Shown here: one piece after another, positions 55,257 to 63,775 of the stretch
Layout of the letters: each line of letters begins with the position of its first letter
Position numbering within the stretch: the stretch's first letter is position 1
DNA from: Azotimanducus sp965220185
GTDB lineage: Bacteria; Pseudomonadota; Gammaproteobacteria; Pseudomonadales; Azotimanducaceae
DNA length: 64,000 bases
NCBI GenBank assembly: GCA_965220185.1
Contig: OZ244807.1
Coordinates: 1,116,001 to 1,180,000, forward strand
Direction of reading: 5' to 3'
Made by a program: the position numbers and the translations under genes
Notes under the pieces: generated by a model
Told to the model about the DNA's origin: nothing
The model's database searches: none
The model's input: only the letters and a program-made list of their open reading frames with translations

Positions 55257-55892
55257 ATGGAACTCAAGGTGGCGACATTGGCAGGCTCAGGTGGCGAATC
55301 CGCCGCAGCATCGCAAGGTATTCAAGTCAGTGATGCTGTCTTTGCTCGCGAGTATCAGCAAAGCCTTGTGCATCAGGTCGTGGTTGCGCATCTTGCTGGT
55401 GCGAGACAAGGCAGCGTTCAACAGAAGAGTCGCTCCGATGCGCGCGGCGGTGGGCGCAAACCTTGGCGGCAGAAGCGTCTCGGTCGTGCGCGCGCCGGCT
55501 CCATCCGCAGCCCAATCTGGCGCGGCGGCGGCGTGACCTTTGCCGCTCGGCCTAGGGACTACTCGCAGAAAGTGAACCGCAAGATGTATCGCGGAGCGAT
55601 GCGATCAATCGTCTCGGAATTACATCGCTCCGAGCGACTCACTGTGGTGAACGATCTCGCATTGGATGCGCCGAAGACTCGTGCGCTCGTTGGCATGCTT
55701 GCCGCACTCAATGTGACCTGCCCGTTGATTGTGCATCACGACCCGGGCGCGAACTTGATTCTCGCGGCGCGCAATCTGCCCGATGTGGCGGTGTTTGACG
55801 CACGCGAAATCAATCCGGTGGCGCTTCTCTCGCATGAGTCGGTGCTGATTACCGAAGCCGCGCTGCGTGTGGTCGAAAAGGTACTGTCATGA
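55257..55892 (+). CDS. rplD: 50S ribosomal protein L4
   Basis: L4, 211 aa, lines the peptide exit tunnel and in E. coli represses its own operon. The tunnel-loop motif QKSRSDARGGGRKPWRQKRLGRARAGSIRSPIWRGGG is intact. The stop overlaps the rplW start by 4 bp (ATGA). Confidence 0.98.
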   Translation: MELKVATLAGSGGESAAASQGIQVSDAVFAREYQQSLVHQVVVAHLAGARQGSVQQKSRSDARGGGRKPWRQKRLGRARAGSIRSPIWRGGGVTFAARPRDYSQKVNRKMYRGAMRSIVSELHRSERLTVVNDLALDAPKTRALVGMLAALNVTCPLIVHHDPGANLILAARNLPDVAVFDAREINPVALLSHESVLITEAALRVVEKVLS

Positions 55893-56215
55893 GCGCGGCT
55901 GCCATGAAAACTGCAAGCGAAGAACGGAAGTACGAGGTGCTGCGCGCGCCTCATATCACCGAAAAGGCGACGCGCATCGCCGATGAGTCTCGTCAATACG
56001 TATTTCGTGTCGCCAAGGATGCGACCAAGAAGGAAATTGCGCGGGCGGTCGAAGAGATCTTCAAGGTCGAGGTGCTCGGCGTCACCACCCTCCATGTGAA
56101 AGGCAAGCTCAAGGGCGGATTTGGCCGTCGCAAGCCGCATCGCCAGCCTTCGTGGAAAAAGGCATACGTCAAGATCGCCGACGGTCAAGACATCGATTTC
56201 CTGTCGGCCGGATAG
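55889..56215 (+). CDS. rplW: 50S ribosomal protein L23
   Basis: L23, 108 aa, forms the docking site for trigger factor and SRP at the tunnel exit. The segment RAPHITEKATRIADESRQYVFRV is canonical, and the C-terminal basic GFGRRKPHRQPSWKKAYV is typical. The first 15 residues are a small N-terminal extension; a second ATG lies at 55904. Confidence 0.97.
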   Translation: MSAAAMKTASEERKYEVLRAPHITEKATRIADESRQYVFRVAKDATKKEIARAVEEIFKVEVLGVTTLHVKGKLKGGFGRRKPHRQPSWKKAYVKIADGQDIDFLSAG

Positions 56216-56230
56216 CGAGCAGAGCCTGAA

Positions 56231-57061
56231 ATGCCCATCGTGCGATCAAAGCCCACCTCTCCCGGCCGCAGGTTCGCCTCGCGAGTCGTCACGCCCGGGT
56301 TGCACAAGGGCAAGCCTGTCAAAGGGCTGACCGAACCATCAAAGCGCACCGGCGCGCGCAATAACCTCGGCCGCATCACCACTCGCCATCGTGGCGGCGG
56401 TCACAAGCAGCGCTATCGGACAATCGATTGGAAGCGCGGCAAGGACGGCGTGCCAGCGAAGGTCGCGCGCATCGAATACGATCCAAATCGCAGTGCTAAC
56501 ATCGCGCTGCTCAAGTACATTGACGGTGAATACAGATACATCGTCGCGCCGCGCGGTGTTGCCGCAGGCGATCCGATTCAGTCTGGCGCGTCGGCACCGA
56601 TTGCGCCAGGTAACGCGCTGCCGCTGAAGAACATTCCTGTTGGCAGTACCGTGCATTGCATTGAGCTCAAGCCCGGCAAGGGCGCGCAGATCGCGCGCAG
56701 CGCGGGCACCTCGGCACAGGTCATGGCGCGCGAGGGCGAGCTTGTGACGCTGCGGCTGCGGTCAACTGAAATGCGTCGTGTTCATGCAGCGTGTCGTGCG
56801 ACCATTGGCGAAGTCGGCAATGCCGAGCACAATCTTGTGTCGCTCGGCAAGGCAGGCGCTGCACGTTGGCGCGGGCGCCGTCCGACGGTGCGCGGCGTCG
56901 CCATGAACCCGGTGGACCATCCACATGGCGGTGGCGAGGGCAAGACATCTGGCGGTCGCCATCCCGTCTCGCCAAGCGGTCAGCCCACCAAGGGCTTCCG
57001 CACGCGCAAGAACAAGCGTTCGGACAAGATGATTGTTCGCCGCAGACACCGGCGTCGATAG
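56231..57061 (+). CDS. rplB: 50S ribosomal protein L2
   Basis: L2, 276 aa, needed for subunit association and peptidyl transfer. NNLGRITTRHRGGGHKQRYR and the C-terminal VAMNPVDHPHGGGEGKTSGGRHPVSPSG (with the conserved histidine) are intact. Standard length and position. Confidence 0.98.
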   Translation: MPIVRSKPTSPGRRFASRVVTPGLHKGKPVKGLTEPSKRTGARNNLGRITTRHRGGGHKQRYRTIDWKRGKDGVPAKVARIEYDPNRSANIALLKYIDGEYRYIVAPRGVAAGDPIQSGASAPIAPGNALPLKNIPVGSTVHCIELKPGKGAQIARSAGTSAQVMAREGELVTLRLRSTEMRRVHAACRATIGEVGNAEHNLVSLGKAGAARWRGRRPTVRGVAMNPVDHPHGGGEGKTSGGRHPVSPSGQPTKGFRTRKNKRSDKMIVRRRHRRR

Positions 57062-57094
57062 GTCGGTCTCACCTGTATCCAAGAGTAATTTGCC

Positions 57095-57370
57095 ATGCCA
57101 CGTTCGTTACGGAAAGGCCCTTTTGTTGACCACCACCTTTTGAATAAGGTGCACAAGGCCAATGAAGAGCGCAGCAAGCGACCGATCAAGACTTGGTCGC
57201 GGCGTTCTATGATCATCCCCGACATGGTCGGCTTGACGATCTCCGTGCATAACGGGCGGGCGCATATCCCGCTGTTCATCACCGAGGAAATGGTGGGACA
57301 CAAGCTTGGTGAGTTTGCCATCACACGTACTTTTCGCGGACACGCGGCTGACCGCAAGGCGAGACGTTAG
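57095..57370 (+). CDS. rpsS: 30S ribosomal protein S19
   Basis: S19, 91 aa, head of the 30S next to S13. MPRSLRKGPFVDHHLLNKV and the IPLFITEEMVGHKLGEFAITRTFRGH core are canonical. It lies two bases before rplV. Confidence 0.98.
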   Translation: MPRSLRKGPFVDHHLLNKVHKANEERSKRPIKTWSRRSMIIPDMVGLTISVHNGRAHIPLFITEEMVGHKLGEFAITRTFRGHAADRKARR

Positions 57371-57372
57371 CG

Positions 57373-57708
57373 ATGGGTACCTACAGCGCACACGCCAATA
57401 GGCAGCGAATTTCGCCAACAAAGGTGCGGCCACTCGCGGACCTTGTCCGCGGTCAGCCCGTTGAGGAAGCGCTCAATACATTGCAATTCAGTCCGCAGGC
57501 TGGCGCCAAGATTCTTCGCGCCCTGCTTGAATCGGCGATTGCCAATGCCGAGCACAACTTTGGCGCGGACGTGGATGAGCTGATCATCTCCGAAGTGTGC
57601 GTGAACGAAGGCATGCGTCTGAAGCGTGTGCGCCCACGCGCTCGTGGACGCGCCAACCGCATCGTCAAGCGCGGCAGTCATATTTCCTTGGCTTTGTCTG
57701 AAGCCTAA
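57373..57708 (+). CDS. rplV: 50S ribosomal protein L22
   Basis: L22, 111 aa, whose beta-hairpin lines the exit tunnel and interacts with macrolides. The ANRQRISPTKVRPLADLVRG start and the ICEVCVNEG-type hairpin (VNEGMRLKRVRPRARGRANRI) are intact, with no deletion of the kind linked to resistance. Confidence 0.98.
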   Translation: MGTYSAHANRQRISPTKVRPLADLVRGQPVEEALNTLQFSPQAGAKILRALLESAIANAEHNFGADVDELIISEVCVNEGMRLKRVRPRARGRANRIVKRGSHISLALSEA

Positions 57709-57733
57709 CGAACAGGACGAACGAGAACACGCC

Positions 57734-58399
57734 ATGGGTCAGAAAGTACATCCAATCGGAATGCGGCTTGGCATCGTCAAGGATCACACATCCGTCTGGT
57801 ACGCCGACAAAGCCTCCTACGCCAAGTACCTGCTGTCCGACATGGAGGTGCGCGAGTTTCTGCAAAGCCACGAGCGCTTGGCCGAAGCGTCTGTCAGCCG
57901 CATCGATATCGAGCGCACGAAGGATACGGTGCGCGTTACCATTCATACCGCCCGGCCCGGCATTGTCATTGGCAAGAAGGGTGAGGATGTCGAACGTCTG
58001 CGCGAAGAGCTGAATGCGCTGACTGGCTTGCAGGTAACCATCAGCATTCGCGAGATCAGGAAGCCTGAAATCGACGCGCAGCTGGTCGCGCAGAGCATTG
58101 CCCAGCAGCTTGAGCGTCGCGCGCAGTTTCGTCGCGTCATGCGGCGCGCTGTTCGCAATGCCATGCGCCTCGGTGCCGAAGGGATCAAGGTGCGAGTCGC
58201 AGGTCGCCTTGGTGGCGTGGACATTGCCCGCGCCGAGGTCTATCACGAGGGCCGCGTGCCCCTGCACACACTGCGCGCTGATATTGACTATGCCTCGCTG
58301 CAAGCGCACACCAACACCGGCGTGCTTGGCGTCAAGGTCTGGATCTTCAAGGGTGAGGTCATCGGCAACGAACCTTTGCAAGCGAATGCTGGCAACTAG
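57734..58399 (+). CDS. rpsC: 30S ribosomal protein S3
   Basis: S3, 221 aa from the ATG at 57734 (MGQKVHPIGMRLGI); the frame is open further upstream inside rplV but without a start signal. The KH domain has RPGIVIGKKGEDVERLREEL. It forms the mRNA entry site with S4 and S5. The length is slightly below that of E. coli S3 because the C-terminal tail is shorter. Confidence 0.97.
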   Translation: MGQKVHPIGMRLGIVKDHTSVWYADKASYAKYLLSDMEVREFLQSHERLAEASVSRIDIERTKDTVRVTIHTARPGIVIGKKGEDVERLREELNALTGLQVTISIREIRKPEIDAQLVAQSIAQQLERRAQFRRVMRRAVRNAMRLGAEGIKVRVAGRLGGVDIARAEVYHEGRVPLHTLRADIDYASLQAHTNTGVLGVKVWIFKGEVIGNEPLQANAGN

Positions 58400-58424
58400 C
58401 CGTTTGCAACTAGCGTAACTCATC

Positions 58425-58838
58425 ATGCTGCAACCAAAAAGAACCAAGTACCGCAAACAGCAGACAGGTCGTAATCGTGGCCTTGCGCAGCGCGGCAACC
58501 GTGTCAGCTTTGGCGAGTTCGGACTGCGCTCGACTTCACGCGGCCGCCTGACAGCGCGCCAGATCGAAGCTGGCCGGCGTGCGATGACGCGGCGCATTCG
58601 TCGTGGCGGCAAGGTATGGATTCGCGTCTTCCCGGACAAGCCCATCACGAAGAAGCCGCTCGAAGTGCGCCAAGGCAAGGGCAAAGGCAGCGTTGAATAC
58701 TGGGTGGCGCAGATTCAGCCAGGGCGCATGCTCTACGAGATGGAAGGCGTCGCCGAGGAAGTCGCGCGCGAGGCTTTTGCGCTCGCCGCGAGCAAGCTCC
58801 CGGTCAAGACCGCATTCGCCAAGCGCGGTGCCATGTGA
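58425..58838 (+). CDS. rplP: 50S ribosomal protein L16
   Basis: L16, 137 aa, near the A-site tRNA elbow. It starts MLQPKRTKYRKQQTGRNRGLA and has ARRAMTR-type RNA-binding helices and the VFPDKPITKKPLEVRQGKGKG motif. The stop TGA is 17 bp before the rpmC start. Confidence 0.98.
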   Translation: MLQPKRTKYRKQQTGRNRGLAQRGNRVSFGEFGLRSTSRGRLTARQIEAGRRAMTRRIRRGGKVWIRVFPDKPITKKPLEVRQGKGKGSVEYWVAQIQPGRMLYEMEGVAEEVAREAFALAASKLPVKTAFAKRGAM

Positions 58839-58855
58839 GCCGAGGGAGACACGCA

Positions 58856-59083
58856 ATGACAGCCGCTTCAGAATATCGCACGCAATCGACCGAAGAGCTT
58901 CGCGAAAACCTCGTCAAGCTGCGCCGGTCGAGTTTCAATCTGCGCATGCAAAAGGCGAGCGACCAGCTTGGTCAGCCGCACCTCTTGCGCGAAACGCGGC
59001 GCGACATTGCGCGCATCAAGACGCTGCTGAGCGAGCGCGAACGGCGGCAAAAAGAAGACAAAGACGGAGGCGCAGACAAGTGA
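58856..59083 (+). CDS. rpmC: 50S ribosomal protein L29
   Basis: L29, 75 aa, a two-helix protein at the tunnel exit. The start is the ATG at 58856 after GAGGGAGAC. STEELRENLVKLRRSSFNLRMQKASDQL and the RRDIARIKTLLSERE helix are canonical. It has a charged C-terminal tail of about 10 residues and overlaps rpsQ by 4 bp (GTGA). Confidence 0.95.
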   Translation: MTAASEYRTQSTEELRENLVKLRRSSFNLRMQKASDQLGQPHLLRETRRDIARIKTLLSERERRQKEDKDGGADK

Positions 59084-59349
59084 GCGATCAAGACGCTGGC
59101 AAACGACACAACACCTTGACCGGGCGTGTGGTGAGCGACAAGCGCGACAAGTCGATCGGCGTGATCATCGAGCGCCGCGTGAAGCATCCTGTCTATGGCA
59201 AGTACATACGTCGCTCCTCAAAGCTCCATGCGCATGATGAAGGCAATGAAGCCAAGCTTGGCGATCTTGTGCGCGTGCGACAGTCGCGTCCAATTTCAAA
59301 AACCAAGTCATGGGTGCTTGATGCCGTCTTGGAAGTACATCAAGGCTAG
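59080..59349 (+). CDS. rpsQ: 30S ribosomal protein S17
   Basis: S17, 89 aa, an OB-fold primary 16S-binding protein. The start is a GTG at 59080 overlapping the rpmC TGA; the frame is open far upstream (to 58603), which is only a shadow of rplP and rpmC. NTLTGRVVSDKRDKSIGVIIER and KLHAHDEGNEAKLGDLVRV are canonical. Confidence 0.96.
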   Translation: MSDQDAGKRHNTLTGRVVSDKRDKSIGVIIERRVKHPVYGKYIRRSSKLHAHDEGNEAKLGDLVRVRQSRPISKTKSWVLDAVLEVHQG

Positions 59350-59367
59350 TTGGCCGAGGCGAAGACA

Positions 59368-59736
59368 ATGATTCAAACCGAAACAATGCTCGATATCGCG
59401 GATAACAGCGGCGCGCGCCGCGTGCAGTGCATCAAGGTGCTCGGCGGTTCGCGTCGTCGCTACGCCAATATCGGTGATGTCATCAAGGTGGCGGTGAAGG
59501 AAGCCGTGCCGCGAGGCCGCGTCTCGAAAGGCGATGTCGTCAACGCCGTGGTGGTGCGTTCCGGGCAGGGCGTTCGCCGTCCGGATGGCTCGCGCATCCG
59601 CTTTGACGAGAATGCCGCTGTGCTGCTCAACAATCAATTTCAGCCTATTGGCACGCGCATTTTCGGGCCGGTCACGCGCGAGCTGCGCAGCGAGCGTTTC
59701 ATGCGCATCGTCTCCTTGGCACCTGAAGTCATCTAG
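59368..59736 (+). CDS. rplN: 50S ribosomal protein L14
   Basis: L14, 122 aa from the ATG at 59368, which gives the canonical start MIQTETMLDIADNSGARRV; a TTG at 59350 is in frame. The IFGPVTRELRSERFMRIVSLAPEVI end is standard. It sits at the subunit interface. Confidence 0.97.
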   Translation: MIQTETMLDIADNSGARRVQCIKVLGGSRRRYANIGDVIKVAVKEAVPRGRVSKGDVVNAVVVRSGQGVRRPDGSRIRFDENAAVLLNNQFQPIGTRIFGPVTRELRSERFMRIVSLAPEVI

Positions 59737-59750
59737 GGGCGAGACCAGAT

Positions 59751-60083
59751 ATGAATAAACTTCGGCTAGATGATGAGGTGGTGGTGATTGCCGGTCGCGA
59801 CAGGGGCCGCACCGGTCGCATCACGGCGTTTCGCAAGGGTGGGCGTGTGCTCGTCTCGGGCGTCAATATGGTGACCAAGCATGTGAAGCCCGATCCGCAG
59901 GCGATGGAAGAAGGCGGCCGGGTGAGCAAGGAGTCGCCGATTCATGTGTCCAATTTGGCGCTGTGGAATCCTGACCGAGGTGAGTCAGGTGGTGGCGACC
60001 GGGTTGGCATTCGCACCGAAGACGATGGACGCAAGGCGCGCTTTTTCAAGTCCACAGGCACGCTCGTGCCTGACAGCGCGTAA
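59751..60083 (+). CDS. rplX: 50S ribosomal protein L24
   Basis: L24, 110 aa, an assembly initiator with a KOW motif (DDEVVVIAGRDRGRTGRITAF). VNMVTKHVKPDPQAMEEGGRVSKESPIHVSN is canonical. It contains a small Gly-rich insertion (ESGGGDRVGI) before the last strands. Confidence 0.96.
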   Translation: MNKLRLDDEVVVIAGRDRGRTGRITAFRKGGRVLVSGVNMVTKHVKPDPQAMEEGGRVSKESPIHVSNLALWNPDRGESGGGDRVGIRTEDDGRKARFFKSTGTLVPDSA

Positions 60084-60096
60084 CGCGGGGCGGATC

Positions 60097-60699
60097 ATGG
60101 CAAGTTCCTCAGGCATGCGCGAACGTTATCTCGATGAAGTGCGACCCGAACTCGCGAAGGAGCTCGGCCTCGCCAATCTCATGGCGGTGCCTCGCATCGA
60201 AAAAGTCACCGTAAATATGGGCGTGGTCAAGCCAACTGGTCAGCCGGGGGCGCAGCCGCGTGCCGGGCAAGCAGGCCGCGAAGGCAAATCGGAAGACCGC
60301 AACGTCCTTGACAACGCCATGCGCGACTTGCGCCAGATCAGCGGGCAGCAGCCAATGGTGACGCGCGCGCGCAAATCCGAAGCGGGCTTTAAGATTCGTG
60401 AAGGCATGCCGCTTGGCTGCAAGGTGACACTGAGGTCGAGACGCATGTACGAATTCCTTGACCGTTTGGTTGGCATTGCCATCCCAAGGGTGCGCGATTT
60501 TCGCGGCCTGAATCCTCGCTCCATGGACGGGCAGGGCAACTTTTCCATGGGGCTTGCCGAGCAGATCGTGTTTCCAGAAATCGACTACGACAAGATCGAC
60601 CGCATTCGCGGGCTCGATATCACCATCACGACTTCGGCCACGAACGACGCCGACGGGCTTGCGCTCCTGCGCGCCCTCAAGTTCCCGATTCGCGCCTAA
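60097..60699 (+). CDS. rplE: 50S ribosomal protein L5
   Basis: L5, 200 aa from the ATG at 60097, binds 5S rRNA and contacts P-site tRNA. PRIEKVTVNMGV, GQQPMVTRARKSEAGFKIREGMPLGCKVTLR and PEIDYDKIDRIRGLDITITT are canonical. An insertion of about 20 residues (GQPGAQPRAGQAGREGKSED) lengthens the region after beta 1 compared with the 179-aa E. coli protein. Confidence 0.96.
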   Translation: MASSSGMRERYLDEVRPELAKELGLANLMAVPRIEKVTVNMGVVKPTGQPGAQPRAGQAGREGKSEDRNVLDNAMRDLRQISGQQPMVTRARKSEAGFKIREGMPLGCKVTLRSRRMYEFLDRLVGIAIPRVRDFRGLNPRSMDGQGNFSMGLAEQIVFPEIDYDKIDRIRGLDITITTSATNDADGLALLRALKFPIRA

Positions 60700-60733
60700 G
60701 TTGAACGAACGAGCAGAGTAACGAGAGGCATCA

Positions 60734-61039
60734 ATGGCGAAGAAATCAATGATTGCACGTGAGCGCAAACGTGAGCGCACCGTTGCCAAGTACCAGGAGC
60801 GGCGAAAGGCGCTCAAAGCGATTATCAGCGATCGCTCAAAGCCGCTTGAAGAAGTCATGTCGGCAAGTTTCGACTTACAGAAGCTGCCAAGGAATGCGAG
60901 TCCCGTCCGGCTCAGAACCCGCTGTGGGCAAACTGGTCGCCCTCGTGCGGTGTATCGCCGCTTCGGCCTTGGTCGCTCCAAGCTTCGGGAAGCGGCCATG
61001 CGCGGCGATGTGCCCGGGCTCGTGAAGTCGAGCTGGTAG
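60734..61039 (+). CDS. rpsN: 30S ribosomal protein S14
   Basis: S14, 101 aa, the long zinc-independent form of most proteobacteria. It starts MAKKSMIARERKRERTVAKY and ends GRPRAVYRRFGLGRSKLREAAMRGDVPGLVKSSW. Only one Cys of the zinc-form CxxC pairs is present. Confidence 0.97.
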   Translation: MAKKSMIARERKRERTVAKYQERRKALKAIISDRSKPLEEVMSASFDLQKLPRNASPVRLRTRCGQTGRPRAVYRRFGLGRSKLREAAMRGDVPGLVKSSW

Positions 61040-61053
61040 TTCGGAGTGCTTAG

Positions 61054-61446
61054 ATGAGTATGCAAGACCCCATCGCTGACTATTTGACACGCATTCGCAA
61101 CGCGCAAAGCGCGGGCCATGTGCAGGTGTCCATGCCCTCATCGCGCATGAAGCTGGCGATGACCAAAGTGCTCAAGGAAGAAGGGTATGTCGGAGATTTT
61201 CATGTTAGTGACGATGCTAAGCCGCAACTGACCATTGAGCTTCGCTACCACGAAGGTCGGCCGGTCATTGAGGAGATCACGCGCCAGAGCCGGCCAGGGC
61301 TGCGCATCTACCGCGGGCGAGACAGCCTTCCCTATGTGCAGAGCGGCCTTGGCGTGGCGCTTGTGAGCACATCGAAAGGCATCATGACCGACATGAACGC
61401 ACGGCGCTTGGGTGTCGGCGGCGAAGTCGTGTGCACGGTTTTCTGA
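61054..61446 (+). CDS. rpsH: 30S ribosomal protein S8
   Basis: S8, 130 aa, a 16S central-domain binder and in E. coli the translational repressor of the spc operon. MQDPIADYLTRIRNAQSAGH and the GVALVSTSKGIMTDMNARRLGVGGEVVCTVF end are canonical. Confidence 0.97.
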   Translation: MSMQDPIADYLTRIRNAQSAGHVQVSMPSSRMKLAMTKVLKEEGYVGDFHVSDDAKPQLTIELRYHEGRPVIEEITRQSRPGLRIYRGRDSLPYVQSGLGVALVSTSKGIMTDMNARRLGVGGEVVCTVF

Positions 61447-61458
61447 GGAGAACGAAGC

Positions 61459-61995
61459 ATGTCTCGAGTCGCAAAGATGCCGGTCAAGATTCCCGAAGGC
61501 GTGACTGTGGACGCTGCTGGCGATGAGATTCTTGTCAAGGGACCTGGTGGTGAGCTGCGTCAGGCGCGTGCGCGCGAGCATGTCGAAGTGCGAGTGCAGG
61601 AAGGCGTGGCGCATATTGCACCGGTTGGCGCGAGTCGCACATCACGAGCACTAGCGGGCACGCTTCGCTCGCTCATCGATGGCATGGTGACTGGTGTCAC
61701 CGAAGGCTTTGAGAAGGCGCTCGAACTGCAAGGCGTCGGCTACCGGGCTGCAAAGCAAGGTAAGCAACTGGTTATGCAACTCGGCTTCTCTCACCCGATC
61801 AAATATGACCCGCCAGCGGGCATCGACATCGACACGCCTACGCAGACGAGCATCGTTGTGCGCGGCGCCGACAAGCGGCGCGTTGGCCAGGTGGCAGCGG
61901 AGCTGCGCGCCTATCGACCGCCGGAGCCTTACAAAGGCAAGGGTGTGCGCTACGTCGGCGAGAAGGTGCGGCGCAAGGAAGGCAAGAAGAAGTAG
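61459..61995 (+). CDS. rplF: 50S ribosomal protein L6
   Basis: L6, 178 aa, near the sarcin-ricin loop. MSRVAKMPVKIPEGVTV, the GVTEGFEKALELQGVGYRA repeat and the C-terminal PEPYKGKGVRYVGEKVRRKEGKKK are canonical. Confidence 0.97.
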   Translation: MSRVAKMPVKIPEGVTVDAAGDEILVKGPGGELRQARAREHVEVRVQEGVAHIAPVGASRTSRALAGTLRSLIDGMVTGVTEGFEKALELQGVGYRAAKQGKQLVMQLGFSHPIKYDPPAGIDIDTPTQTSIVVRGADKRRVGQVAAELRAYRPPEPYKGKGVRYVGEKVRRKEGKKK

Positions 61996-62046
61996 GCGCC
62001 AATAGGAATGCAGCTCAACACGCGAAAAAAGAACTAGGAAGAAGTC

Positions 62047-62430
62047 ATGTCTGTCGCCAACAGAACACTCAAGTACAAGCCTGCCGATGTGAAGGCGCGA
62101 CGGTTGCGGCGCGCTCGACGCGCACGCTTTGTCATGCGCGAGCAGGGTGTCACTCGACTCACCGTACATCGCACGCCGAGGCACATCTATGCGCAGCTCA
62201 TCAGCGGCGATGGCGGGCAGGTGCTTGCTGCGGCATCAAGCTTGGAAAAGGATTTGGGGGTTGCTTTCGGAGGAAATATCGAAGCCGCCAAGCGTGTTGG
62301 TCAAAAGATTGCCGAACGGGCGCAGGACAAGTCGGTCTCCCGCATTGCTTTTGATCGATCAGGGTTTCGATACCACGGGCGCGTGAAGGCGCTTGCCGAT
62401 GCTGCTCGTGAAGCGGGACTTGAATTTTAA
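62047..62430 (+). CDS. rplR: 50S ribosomal protein L18
   Basis: L18, 127 aa, a 5S rRNA binder. RLTVHRTPRHIYAQLIS and FDRSGFRYHGRVKALADAAREAGLEF are canonical. The N-terminal region is about ten residues longer than in E. coli. Confidence 0.96.
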   Translation: MSVANRTLKYKPADVKARRLRRARRARFVMREQGVTRLTVHRTPRHIYAQLISGDGGQVLAAASSLEKDLGVAFGGNIEAAKRVGQKIAERAQDKSVSRIAFDRSGFRYHGRVKALADAAREAGLEF

Positions 62431-62449
62431 GGGTACGGAAACAAAGCAA

Positions 62450-63055
62450 ATGGCATACGCGGAAGAAATCGTTGAAGAAGGCTTGGTCGAGAAGCTCGTG
62501 CAAGTCAATCGTGTGGCCAAGGTGGTCAAGGGCGGGCGGATTTTCGGCTTCACCGCACTGACCGTCGTTGGCGATGGCAATGGCAATGTCGGATTCGGTC
62601 GCGGCAAGGCGCGCGAAGTGCCGATTGCCATTAGCAAGGCGATGGAGAACGCTCGCCGCAACCTGAAGCCTGTCGAATTGAATGGGGATACGCTTTGGTA
62701 CGCGGTCAAAGAGCGTCATGGCGCGTCCAAGGTCTACATGCAGCCAGCATCTCAGGGTACTGGCGTCATCGCGGGCGGCGCCATGCGTGCGGTGCTCGAA
62801 GCGGCAGGCGTGCGCAATGTCCTCGCCAAGTGCTATGGCTCCACCACGCCGGTCAATGTTGTGCGTGCGACCATCAAAGCGCTGCGCAACATGAGTTCAC
62901 CGGAACAGGTGGCGGCAAAGCGCGGCAAGCGGCTCGCCGACTTGCGTGCGACGAAAACTGCTCAAGCCGAAACCAATAAAGCCGACGAGACCGATGTAGA
63001 AGCCGAGACAGAACAGGCTCCGTCCGGTGAGGCATCGGGCACGTCAGAAGGCTAA
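62450..63055 (+). CDS. rpsE: 30S ribosomal protein S5 with acidic C-terminal extension
   Basis: S5, 201 aa from the ATG at 62450, works in decoding accuracy and mRNA unwinding. LVQVNRVAKVVKGGRIFGFTALTVVGDGNGNVGFG and QPASQGTGVIAGGAMRAVLE are canonical. Beyond the normal end (KRGKRLADLRA) it adds about 35 residues rich in Glu, Thr and Ala. Such tails on S5 are not usual in well-known gammaproteobacteria. It overlaps no other gene; the rpmD start follows after 4 bp. Confidence 0.96.
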   Translation: MAYAEEIVEEGLVEKLVQVNRVAKVVKGGRIFGFTALTVVGDGNGNVGFGRGKAREVPIAISKAMENARRNLKPVELNGDTLWYAVKERHGASKVYMQPASQGTGVIAGGAMRAVLEAAGVRNVLAKCYGSTTPVNVVRATIKALRNMSSPEQVAAKRGKRLADLRATKTAQAETNKADETDVEAETEQAPSGEASGTSEG

Positions 63056-63059
63056 GAAG

Positions 63060-63302
63060 ATGGCAAAAAGCAACGCAAAGAAAACCGAAGCGCAGTTGCG
63101 CGTTCGTTTGCGCAAGAGCACCAACCGGCGCACCAAGCAGCATCGCGCGTGCGTGGCCGGACTCGGTTTGCGGCGCATTGGCGATGAAGTATGCTTGCCA
63201 GACCGTCCAGAGATTCGCGGGATGGTCAACCGTGTGCGCTATCTCCTCGATGTTGAAGATGTTGAAGAAGTCGAAGAAACTGTCGATGCGAAGCGGGGTT
63301 AA
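63060..63302 (+). CDS. rpmD: 50S ribosomal protein L30
   Basis: L30, 80 aa from the ATG at 63060. QLRVRLRKSTNRRTKQHRACVAGLGLRRIGDEV is canonical, although the usual VT(L/Q)xRS segment is replaced by VRLRKS. An acidic C-terminal tail (VEDVEEVEETVDAKRG) makes it longer than the about 60-aa norm. Confidence 0.94.
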   Translation: MAKSNAKKTEAQLRVRLRKSTNRRTKQHRACVAGLGLRRIGDEVCLPDRPEIRGMVNRVRYLLDVEDVEEVEETVDAKRG

Positions 63303-63308
63303 GCGATC

Positions 63309-63740
63309 ATGCGTTTGAATGAAATGAAGCCTGCGGCTGGTAGCCGCGGCAGCAAGAAGCGTCTCGGTCGAGGCGCTGGCTCCGGCACTGGTAAGACTGC
63401 GGGACGCGGCATGAAAGGTCAGAATGCTCGTTCTGGCGGTGGTGTCCGCCCTGGGTTCGAGGGTGGTCAGCTGCCCATTCAACAGAGGCTGCCGAAGTTC
63501 GGCTTTCGATCCAGAAAAGCGCTCAGCACGGCGGAGGTGCGCCTTGGCGAGCTCGCCAAGATCGAGGGCGATGAGATTAGCCTTGAGAGCCTGCGCAAGG
63601 CTGGCCTCATCACTTCGACCGTGACAAGGGTGCGCATCATCAAATCAGGCGAACTTAAGCGGGCCTTCAGCGTCAAGGCCGAGGACGATCAAGTGCACCT
63701 CACCAAGGGTGCCCGCGAAGCACTCGAACAGCAAGCCTGA
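63309..63740 (+). CDS. rplO: 50S ribosomal protein L15
   Basis: L15, 143 aa, a late assembly protein. It starts MRLNEMKPAAGSRGSKKRLGRGAGSGTGKTAGRGMKGQNARSGGG, the Gly/Arg-rich N-terminal extension of the family, followed by FEGGQLPIQQRLPKFGF. It directly precedes secY. Confidence 0.97.
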   Translation: MRLNEMKPAAGSRGSKKRLGRGAGSGTGKTAGRGMKGQNARSGGGVRPGFEGGQLPIQQRLPKFGFRSRKALSTAEVRLGELAKIEGDEISLESLRKAGLITSTVTRVRIIKSGELKRAFSVKAEDDQVHLTKGAREALEQQA

Positions 63741-63775
63741 CAAGCTAGAAAAGCGAAGAAAAGTAAGAGAAGCAA

